Positions 1 to 5,286 of a DNA stretch of 6,075 bases are shown in pieces. The DNA is from Candidatus Woesearchaeota archaeon (lineage in GTDB: Archaea; Nanobdellota; Nanobdellia; Woesearchaeales; UBA10200). Within the stretch, counting starts at the first letter, position 1. Every line of letters begins with the position of its first letter. The stretch covers positions 1-6,075 of the forward strand of contig JAGVZX010000062.1 in the NCBI GenBank assembly GCA_018302185.1, written 5' to 3'. The position numbers and the translations under genes are program-made. Under the pieces are notes generated by a model. That model had not been told where the DNA came from. It made no database searches and saw only the letters and a program-made list of their open reading frames with translations.

Positions 1-642
1 TGCTAAGAATGCTTCAAAAAATGTTATGCTTATGTAGCTCCAGTAGACAAACAGCATTATCCCTACTATTGAGAATGCAGCGCCAGCTATGCTGCCTTCA
101 ATGAACTTGATGTTGCTGAATGGGTGTTTAATCCTGCCATAGCTCATGCCTATTATCGGTGAGATGCCGTCTCCTATTGTAAGAATCAATAAAGAAGCAA
201 CAGCTATGTCTTTTGGAAAAATAACGATCGCAAGCAATGCTCCTGCCAAGAAATAAATCACGCTTTTGCCAGGGAGTCTTTTTAGATTCTCTTTGCGCTC
301 AAATTCATCAAGCATATGCTGGATGCCTGGGATCTTATAATATTTTGCAAGTGTGCAGGTAATCAATCCAAATAAGATCAGCAGAAACAATCTGGATGCG
401 TCAAATATATTAAAGTAAAATAAAGCAACAACACCAAATCCAAGCACTATGTGGAACATCTTTCTCTTGACTTCAAACTCGTAATCTTTGTAAGTGAAGT
501 TTGCTTCTGTTCTTTCTAAAACAACTTTAGGTGAAAAATTGCTTTGTTTTCTAGTTTGGTCAGTATTATCCTCTTCATTACTGTTCTTTTCTTGCTTTAA
601 TTTTATTCTATTCTTCTTTCTTTCATTTATTTTTTTTGCCAT
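1..642 (-). CDS. CTP-dependent dolichol/polyprenol kinase-family membrane protein (COG0170), 3' end outside window
   Basis: The first 214 codons are present and the gene continues past the left edge. The family (Sec59 dolichol kinase, yeast Dgk1, plant phytol/farnesol kinases) uses CTP to phosphorylate a lipid alcohol at the membrane. Visible family motifs are KRKMFH (residues 59-64), LPGK...YFLAG (123-134), the nucleotide-binding loop GDGISPIIGMSYGR (157-170) and K179..EG(182-183). Hydrophobic segments lie near 65-80, 84-99, 127-142, 146-160 and 184-208. About 55 residues of very basic and acidic, low-complexity N-terminal tail precede the first motif. ATG at 642 is the only start available before that motif, because an in-frame TAA lies four codons upstream. 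The start lies inside the end of the phosphatase gene (16-base overlap) with no clear Shine-Dalgarno sequence, so translational coupling is likely. The substrate cannot be read from sequence: dolichol is the natural guess in an archaeon, but geranylgeraniol or diacylglycerol-like alcohols are possible. It is not CDP-archaeol synthase (CarS), whose motifs differ. Confidence 0.82.
   Translation of the reverse strand, partial: MAKKINERKKNRIKLKQEKNSNEEDNTDQTRKQSNFSPKVVLERTEANFTYKDYEFEVKRKMFHIVLGFGVVALFYFNIFDASRLFLLILFGLITCTLAKYYKIPGIQHMLDEFERKENLKRLPGKSVIYFLAGALLAIVIFPKDIAVASLLILTIGDGISPIIGMSYGRIKHPFSNIKFIEGSIAGAAFSIVGIMLFVYWSYISITFFEAFLA
627..642 (-). other. 16-base gene overlap containing an A8 run
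   Basis: The last codons of the phosphatase gene (CAA AAA AAA TAA) overlap the kinase start (ATG GCA AAA AAA ATA). The two frames differ by -1. The run of eight A on the minus strand (T630-T637 on the plus strand) allows a -1 ribosomal slip, or one extra A from RNA polymerase slippage, that would carry the phosphatase frame directly into the kinase frame. Stop-start coupling is the simpler reading. The overlap is seen directly; slippage is only possible. Confidence 0.6.
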
Positions 643-1643
643 GGAAGTTTCTTATTCTCTTCGAGCTTTAAGATTAGATAGCTTATTGAATAGCCAAGCA
701 ATGCACCGAAAATGACATCGCTCAGATAATGTACATCTAGATATAATCTGCTGAATGAGACAAGTAGTGCAAATATTAAAAACGAAACTCTTATTGCTTT
801 TTTGCTGAAATGCTTATTAACAAATGCAAATAAAGCAAATGCTGTTGTTGCATGACCAGAAGGAAATGATGTCTTAGATGATTCCTGGACTAATGCGGTT
901 ATTTGCAACGCTTCAAATGGTCTTGGTCTTGCAATAGCTAATTTTAGAAGATATGTAACTGCTGCGCTTGCGATTATGCCAAGCAATGCAGTCTTTAGAT
1001 GTTTTCTTTTCTCTCTGAAAGAGAAGTAAATTATTGAAGCTATTAAAAGTATTGAAACAATATTGCCTGCGTGTGTGATAAACTTCATCACAACAGTCAA
1101 TGCAGGATTTTGGATGTTTGCAAATCCTAGAGCAATCTTGGTGTCAATAAGCGGGATAAAACTTAATGCAGAGTTTCCTGATAATGCTCCAGCTGTCATG
1201 ATTCTGCCAGCTATAAGCACACCAAAGAGGTTTGCGATGAAAAATCTCTTGTATCCTAGATCTAATAGATAGCTTCCGATTGCTGCAGAATAAGTTCCAG
1301 TGCCAGGCAATGGGATGCCGATAAATACTGCAACTCCTAAAGTGCCATATCTCTCGACTGCTTCATGTATCTTTTTTCTTGGGCGCTCGACAATTCTGGT
1401 GTATAGTTTATGGATCCAGCTTACTCTCAAAAAGATATGCATCACTTTGTCTAGGAAAAAATACAAGACAGGACCTAACAGAATATTTGTAATAACGCAT
1501 ACTAAAAACACAGTTGACCAATGAAGGTTTGTGCTGAAGATGCCGTAAAGGATGGAAGCTCTTAGCTCCAGAAATGGAACTAAAGTTAACAGAATTAAGA
1601 TCAATACTGGGTTATTTGCTGCAAATGATGCTATGTCTGGCAT
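627..1643 (-). CDS. DedA/VTT-like (small multidrug export, COG2426) domain fused to PAP2 lipid phosphatase
   Basis: This 338-residue polytopic membrane protein has two domains. Residues 1-155 resemble the 'small multi-drug export' family (Pfam Sm_multidrug_ex), with the signature FLELRASI (24-31, acidic-basic pair E26/R28) and GIPLPGTG (109-116) in a re-entrant-like loop. As I recall, this family is a relative of DedA/VTT proteins, some of which flip polyprenyl phosphates. Residues 165-325 are a PAP2 phosphatase with all three catalytic motifs intact: K234-x6-R241-P, PSGH (261-264) and SR-x5-H-x3-D (S298, R299, H305, D309). The predicted role is hydrolysis of a lipid phosphate or diphosphate, plausibly a polyprenyl diphosphate, at the outer face, coupled to carrier flipping. 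Its stop overlaps the downstream kinase start, which supports a shared operon and pathway. The start is ATG at 1643, with a TATA-like element 25-30 bases upstream, suggesting a leaderless mRNA. The family assignment is firm for PAP2 and good for the N-terminal half; the substrate is inferred. Confidence 0.88.
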   Translation of the reverse strand: MPDIASFAANNPVLILILLTLVPFLELRASILYGIFSTNLHWSTVFLVCVITNILLGPVLYFFLDKVMHIFLRVSWIHKLYTRIVERPRKKIHEAVERYGTLGVAVFIGIPLPGTGTYSAAIGSYLLDLGYKRFFIANLFGVLIAGRIMTAGALSGNSALSFIPLIDTKIALGFANIQNPALTVVMKFITHAGNIVSILLIASIIYFSFREKRKHLKTALLGIIASAAVTYLLKLAIARPRPFEALQITALVQESSKTSFPSGHATTAFALFAFVNKHFSKKAIRVSFLIFALLVSFSRLYLDVHYLSDVIFGALLGYSISYLILKLEENKKLPWQKK

Positions 1644-1667
1644 TTTTGTTGTATATTATTTAAGGGT

Positions 1668-1673
1668 TTTAAA
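1668..1673 (-). promoter_or_regulatory. TATA-like element of the phosphatase/kinase operon
   Basis: On the minus strand, GATTTAAAACCC places TTTAAA at -30 to -25 from the ATG at 1643. Archaeal TATA boxes sit about 25 bases before the transcription start, so the mRNA would begin at or next to the start codon. No Shine-Dalgarno sequence precedes the ATG (the upstream bases are A-rich), which agrees with leaderless translation. TTTAAA is palindromic, so its direction is assigned from position. Confidence 0.5.
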
Positions 1674-1693
1674 TCTTTTGGTAGCAATAAGTA

Positions 1694-1700
1694 TTTATAT
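1694..1700 (+). promoter_or_regulatory. TATA-like element of lgt
   Basis: TTTATAT is centred about 26 bases before the lgt ATG at 1723, the spacing expected for an archaeal TATA box driving a leaderless transcript. No Shine-Dalgarno sequence lies between it and the ATG. A second TTTATAT at 1714-1720 is too close to the start codon to act as the TATA box for this ORF. Confidence 0.55.
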
Positions 1701-1722
1701 TCACTAATTTTTATTTATATCT

Positions 1723-2547
1723 ATGTTCATCCACAACATTGATCCGGTACTATTACGTCTTGGGACATTAGAGATAAGATATTATGGCTTGTTCTATGTT
1801 GCAGGGTTTGTGATCGCTTACTTTCTGATTAATTATCTTGCAAAGCAAAGGCATCTCAATATTACTAGCGATGATGTGGCTGAGTTTTTAATATATTTGA
1901 TTGTTGGAACAGTTCTAGGTGCGCGTGTTATTTATGTAGTTGTCTATAATCCACTCTATTATTTAGGAAATCCAGTTGAGATTTCTGCATTATGGCACGG
2001 TGGATTAAGCTTTCATGGTGGATTTTTGGGTGCAAGCATTGCCTCTTTATTATTCATCAGAAAGCATAAGCACAAAGGGATAACTTTCTACAAGATGGCG
2101 GATGTGACTATGTTTCCTCTTGCATTAGGATTGATGATCGGGAGAATAGGTAATTTCATGAATGGAGAATTATATGGCAGAATTACAGAGCTGCCTTGGG
2201 CTGTTAAGTTTAAAGATGCAGCTGAGCCTAGGCATCCTTCACAGTTATATGAAAGCGCAAAAAATCTTTTTATATTTTCTGTTTTATGGTGGTTGAAAGA
2301 CAGAAAAATCAGAGTCGGAAAAAAAGGAGATAAGGATGCAGGCGATCATTATATGAAACTGCCAGACGGATTTTTGTTTTATAGTTTTATAATATTGTAT
2401 GCAATCCTTCGATTTTTGATCGAATTCGTAAGAGAGCCAGATTCGCAGCTTGGTTATTTTTTTGGCTGGCTTACGATGGGGCAGATACTTAATATTTTGA
2501 TGTTAATCGTTGGCAGTTTTATGATGTGGAGATTGATTAAGAAATGA
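1723..2547 (+). CDS. lgt: Prolipoprotein diacylglyceryl transferase
   Basis: Lgt is an integral membrane enzyme that transfers the diacylglyceryl group from a phosphatidylglycerol-type lipid to the lipobox cysteine of secreted prolipoproteins. This 274-residue protein is of typical length. The family landmarks are present: RYYG (19-22, Tyr21 matching E. coli Tyr26), HGGLSFHGG (92-100, His98 matching the essential His103), GRIGNFMNGELYGR (140-153, with Arg141, Asn144, Glu149 and Gly152), HPSQLYE (171-177) and RFLIEFVREPD (230-240, Arg230/Glu234). Hydrophobic helices lie near 22-40, 53-75, 96-112, 127-140, 181-191, 216-236 and 250-268. A basic loop at 192-213 is longer than in E. coli Lgt. The gene stands alone, divergent from the phosphatase operon and convergent with the lipase-like gene. 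If the host is archaeal, the lipid donor would be ether-linked, so the true reaction may differ from the bacterial one. The identity is very secure. Confidence 0.95.
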   Translation: MFIHNIDPVLLRLGTLEIRYYGLFYVAGFVIAYFLINYLAKQRHLNITSDDVAEFLIYLIVGTVLGARVIYVVVYNPLYYLGNPVEISALWHGGLSFHGGFLGASIASLLFIRKHKHKGITFYKMADVTMFPLALGLMIGRIGNFMNGELYGRITELPWAVKFKDAAEPRHPSQLYESAKNLFIFSVLWWLKDRKIRVGKKGDKDAGDHYMKLPDGFLFYSFIILYAILRFLIEFVREPDSQLGYFFGWLTMGQILNILMLIVGSFMMWRLIKK

Positions 2548-2554
2548 TAGATAA

Positions 2555-2596
2555 TTAATCTTTTATTGCGCTGTATCTTTGTTTTGTTATTTTCTT
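2555..2596 (+). terminator. T-rich stretch after lgt, likely archaeal terminator
   Basis: Just after the lgt TGA, the plus strand carries several short T runs (CTTTTA, TCTTTG, GTTTTG, ATTTTC) without a stable hairpin, as is common for archaeal termination at T-rich tracts. It lies in the 51-base gap between convergent genes. The minus strand lacks comparable T runs here, so the lipase-like transcript may run on antisense into the end of lgt. Assigned from composition and position only. Confidence 0.4.
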
Positions 2597-2598
2597 AA

Positions 2599-5100
2599 TT
2601 ATTCTTTCAGAACTTGTTTAACAATATCATACACTTTAGGATATAACTCAGGGTCAAGCAGATCATTGTGAAGTTCAACCCCTAAACTATCTTTGCAGTT
2701 GCCTTCAACAACAAAGTTTTTTGCATCCTCTAGTTTTGTATCATCTAAATAAACAATACCATCTCCTTCTCCTGAATCCATCTTACATCCAGTGCCTGAA
2801 ATTGTGAAAATGTTATCTGTTTTCTTAGGTGTATTTTTGTCGTTTAATCTCTTCAGGAAAATGCTGTCTGCAGACATATCCTCACATTCTTTATCTGCAC
2901 CAATAAAACTGCAGTATTTCTGGGCTTTGCTGCGGATGCCTTTGTTTGGTGTAGCTATTAGGATTAACTTATTTATATTATTATTATCACTCTTATTATT
3001 ATTATTATTATTATTTTCATTGTTTCCAAATAATGCAATATACTCTCTTGCAACCAATCCACCCATGCTATGTGCAACAATATTGACTTTCTTTGCTCCT
3101 GTACGGTATTTCACTAACTCAATTAGCTCTCTTAATCTTAATGCATAATTTTCTATTTTTTCAGATTTTTGCGTGCTTAGCTGGTATCTGCCAAGATCAA
3201 AATAGCCTATATAATAATAATTTGCTCTAAAACTGACAGGTAATCCAGTTCTTCCATATTCACCAAATGCAGTCTCATCTTTGCTGCTAGCAAAAGTGAT
3301 TTCACCTGCGTTTATTATGCCTTCATCCTGCAATCTTTTCTGCATTTCTGCAAATGCAGCAATTGACGATTCAGGAGAAGCTTTCTTGTTGAATGAATGC
3401 CCATGCAAGAATATGACTGGATAATTTCTTTCATCATCGCAACTTTCAAATGTGCAGCAATCTTTGCATTTGCCAAATACGCAGCATTTTGGCTCATTTT
3501 TAGATAGAGTGAATGAAATAGATGGCAGTAAATTTTCTGGTATCTGGCTATTTATCAGAAACAATTCTTGTCTTGGGATAAGTAATGTATTGTTACTTTC
3601 ATTAAATTCTTTTTTTCCTGCTGTTTTGCAAAATGTGTTCAAATAAATATTTGCACTTGGGATAGTCCGATTAAATGACCCCTTTTCTCTGTATTCAGAA
3701 GTATTGGCAACAGGATAAGTTATGTTGTTTAATGTGAAGGTTGTTTTATTCTCTAGCAACATGAGCTGTTCTATAAAAAACGGAATTTCGTCACATGGGA
3801 TTATCGTCTTATTAAAGTCAAATATTGTCAGTCTAATCTTGTCAGTATCATTTGCGGTATTTTCAGTATCAATATATGTTTCCAGATAATTAATCTGCAC
3901 CAGCAATTTCCTAATGTTCTCTATACCTAATTTTTTCTCTTGTTCTTTATCTGCAGCATATCTTGCTTTTAGTTCTGTAAATAGGGTGTTTGTTGAATTT
4001 AGCTGCTTACTAATATAACTATAACTCTCAAAATTCTTATCATTGAAATTATCATATAGCATTTTTAGCTGATTAAAATAAATATTAATTTTATGCTGCC
4101 TAGCTGTCATATCTATTTGACTATAATAATCTTGAATCTCACTGAGTTCTTTTAATGTATTTAATCTTTGGTCTATGTCAAAAGCCAATAAATTATGTCT
4201 CTCTATTAATCTCAAGAGTTTGTTCTTATGCCGCTCAAGCTCATTTTTGAATGATTCCAGCTCTGCACTAGAAAATTCATCAGCTAATTGAGTGTACTGC
4301 TCTTCCTGCCATAGATCCATAAAATAAGAGGCTTGCTTGTTCAATGAAATAAGCGAACTGTCTAAAATATAGCTTTCAGTTGCAAGCTCTTTGCTCTCAT
4401 CAGGAATCTTGCCTTGCATAGCATCTGTATTATTAAATTTATCTGGCTTTAAGAATGGCTTCATTAAATTAGTAAATAACAATATGCTGTTTTGTTGGCT
4501 TAATACGTCTACATTCTCTAACTCTTTAGAATAGTTTATCAGAAATTCTCTCAGAGTCTGCTTATACAGCTTTTCCTGTTCTGTAAGGTCATAGTTGAAT
4601 GTTATGAATGATGTCTTATATCTTGGCTGCGAATCTGTGCTGCAAAGAAAGCTCTTAATGTTATTGCATCTTGCCTCGAAAGAATACAAAATCTGCCCAG
4701 AGCCAGGCAAAGTTGAGGTCAAGTCATAGCTAAGAACTGTAGTTTTCTTAGAGCTTAAGATCTTGTTTGTATCTGAAATAGTTTTGTTTTTGCTCAGATC
4801 CGTGAGTTTGTATTCACAATAACTATTGCAGAACATGAAGTTCTTGTTTATGGCTGTAAAATTTAATATGGCTGTCTCATTGTAATGCAGCAATATAGAT
4901 TTGTCCAATGGCTTTAGCTCAATTACTAATTCGTCGTTCAGAAGAAAGTTTATGCGGATGCCTAGAAAGAAAAGAACAGCAGAGATTATCAAGATAGCAA
5001 GGATTATTATTGCAGTTGTTAACCATATCCTTTGTTTTATCTTTTCAATTATTCTATGTCTCAGCTTCTTTTTTATAGCTGTTGCGGTTTTGTTCTTCAT
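2599..5100 (-). CDS. Membrane-anchored secreted alpha/beta-hydrolase (lipase-like) with long glycosylation-prone ectodomain
   Basis: This is an 833-residue protein. A lysine/arginine-rich tail (1-24) precedes one membrane helix (about 26-48), which predicts an inside N-terminus and an outside body. Residues 55-170 look beta-rich; 175-410 are largely helical with charged, coiled-coil-like stretches (about 280-325); 420-535 look mixed. Six cysteines cluster at 539-554. The C-terminal hydrolase starts at PVIFLHGHSF (561-570, oxyanion region), has the nucleophile elbow AHSMGG (676-681, Ser678), a strand LILIATPNKG (712-721), the likely acid Asp780 in GEGDGIV and the likely base His811 in LHND. 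This pattern resembles triacylglycerol-lipase and PGAP1-like families. An Asn-rich tract (693-709) sits in a loop before that strand. There is no lipobox, so it is not an Lgt substrate. The start at 5100 has a TATA-like element about 25 bases upstream. The hydrolase fold is well supported; the substrate (lipid ester, peptidoglycan-free envelope component or other) is unknown, and I do not recognise the N-terminal two thirds. Confidence 0.85.
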   Translation of the reverse strand: MKNKTATAIKKKLRHRIIEKIKQRIWLTTAIIILAILIISAVLFFLGIRINFLLNDELVIELKPLDKSILLHYNETAILNFTAINKNFMFCNSYCEYKLTDLSKNKTISDTNKILSSKKTTVLSYDLTSTLPGSGQILYSFEARCNNIKSFLCSTDSQPRYKTSFITFNYDLTEQEKLYKQTLREFLINYSKELENVDVLSQQNSILLFTNLMKPFLKPDKFNNTDAMQGKIPDESKELATESYILDSSLISLNKQASYFMDLWQEEQYTQLADEFSSAELESFKNELERHKNKLLRLIERHNLLAFDIDQRLNTLKELSEIQDYYSQIDMTARQHKINIYFNQLKMLYDNFNDKNFESYSYISKQLNSTNTLFTELKARYAADKEQEKKLGIENIRKLLVQINYLETYIDTENTANDTDKIRLTIFDFNKTIIPCDEIPFFIEQLMLLENKTTFTLNNITYPVANTSEYREKGSFNRTIPSANIYLNTFCKTAGKKEFNESNNTLLIPRQELFLINSQIPENLLPSISFTLSKNEPKCCVFGKCKDCCTFESCDDERNYPVIFLHGHSFNKKASPESSIAAFAEMQKRLQDEGIINAGEITFASSKDETAFGEYGRTGLPVSFRANYYYIGYFDLGRYQLSTQKSEKIENYALRLRELIELVKYRTGAKKVNIVAHSMGGLVAREYIALFGNNENNNNNNNKSDNNNINKLILIATPNKGIRSKAQKYCSFIGADKECEDMSADSIFLKRLNDKNTPKKTDNIFTISGTGCKMDSGEGDGIVYLDDTKLEDAKNFVVEGNCKDSLGVELHNDLLDPELYPKVYDIVKQVLKE
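2976..3015. repeat. ATT/AAT trinucleotide microsatellite encoding an Asn-rich loop
   Basis: Two runs of ATT (2976-2987 and 2993-3015 on the plus strand) are separated by a short break. On the minus strand they read mostly as AAT codons inside the lipase-like gene and give the Asn-rich stretch at residues 693-709. It lies between the nucleophile helix and the next core strand, a place where a surface loop can vary in length. Unit changes would keep the reading frame. Confidence 0.85.
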
Positions 5101-5120
5101 AGATATTAATAGTCAACTAA

Positions 5121-5129
5121 TATATATAA
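5121..5129 (-). promoter_or_regulatory. TATA-like element of the lipase-like gene
   Basis: The minus strand reads CTTATATATATTAG, with the TATA core ending about 20 bases before the ATG at 5100 (centre near -25). This again predicts a leaderless mRNA. No Shine-Dalgarno sequence is seen between it and the start codon. Confidence 0.5.
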
Positions 5130-5179
5130 GATTTATGGTATGTGATTTAAGAATTTAGCATTTCTTTTTCCAAAACACA

Positions 5180-5187
5180 TTTAAATA
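5180..5187 (+). promoter_or_regulatory. Possible distal TATA-like element, glyA direction
   Basis: TTTAAATA is preceded by A-rich sequence (CAAAACACA) that could serve as a BRE-like element. A transcript from here would start near 5211 and give glyA a leader of about 75 bases. It is identical to the proximal element at 5243-5250, so it may be a second promoter or a degenerate copy. Confidence 0.25.
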
Positions 5188-5242
5188 AATCCTCTTTCTA
5201 GTTTATCATTTTAGCTATTAGTCTTTAGCATTATCTTGTTCG

Positions 5243-5250
5243 TTTAAATA
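5243..5250 (+). promoter_or_regulatory. Proximal TATA-like element of glyA
   Basis: TTTAAATA matches the archaeal TATA consensus. Transcription would begin near 5272, leaving a short leader that just includes the Shine-Dalgarno sequence at 5275-5281. That fit makes it the best candidate for the main glyA promoter. Confidence 0.5.
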
Positions 5251-5274
5251 ACCAAATAATTGTTAAAATCTTAT

Positions 5275-5281
5275 AGGGGTG
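5275..5281 (+). promoter_or_regulatory. Shine-Dalgarno sequence of glyA
   Basis: AGGGGTG lies 5 bases before the ATG at 5287 and can pair with the 16S 3' end (complement GGAGGTG, with one G-U pair). It favours ATG 5287 over the second in-frame ATG at 5296. It is the only convincing Shine-Dalgarno sequence among the genes here; the others look leaderless or coupled. Confidence 0.65.
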
Positions 5282-5286
5282 TCTAG

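Larger units (their letters stand above)
5154..5250 (+). repeat. Imperfectly repeated promoter-like block upstream of glyA
   Basis: TTTAGCATT occurs exactly at 5154-5162 and 5224-5232. Each copy is followed by a pyrimidine-rich stretch (TCTTTTTCC; TCTTGTTCG) and then TTTAAATAA (5180-5188; 5243-5251). The spacing between the two elements differs (17 and 10 bases). A third TTTAGC lies at 5210-5215. This may be an old duplication of a promoter or operator, or chance in AT-rich DNA. Confidence 0.35.

Noticed and set aside
494..715. Plus-strand open frame with hydrophobic Phe/Leu-rich translation
   Set aside because: It is antisense to the kinase N-terminus and the phosphatase C-terminus; its composition follows from T-rich antisense of Lys-rich coding sequence.
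1694..1720. Bacterial -35/-10 promoter for lgt
   Set aside because: There is no TTGACA-like box at proper spacing, and the second TTTATAT is almost on the start codon. The archaeal TATA reading fits better.
2976..3015. Repeat run considered as a CRISPR-like or mobile-element repeat
   Set aside because: It is a simple trinucleotide microsatellite inside a coding frame, without spacers.
2792..3148. Plus-strand open frame of 118 codons with a long leucine run
   Set aside because: It lies opposite the catalytic core of the lipase-like gene. The leucine run is just the reverse reading of the AAT/ATT repeat, and the frame has no family resemblance or start signals.
4950..5100. Possible lipoprotein signal in the lipase-like protein, which would make it a substrate of the nearby Lgt
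   Set aside because: The N-terminal hydrophobic segment has no cysteine at or after its end; the first cysteine is residue 91. It reads as a membrane anchor.
5101..5286. Small RNA, riboswitch or tRNA in the spacer before glyA
   Set aside because: The spacer is AT-rich with no stable stem-loops, conserved riboswitch core or cloverleaf visible by eye. Only promoter-like elements and a ribosome binding site are supported.
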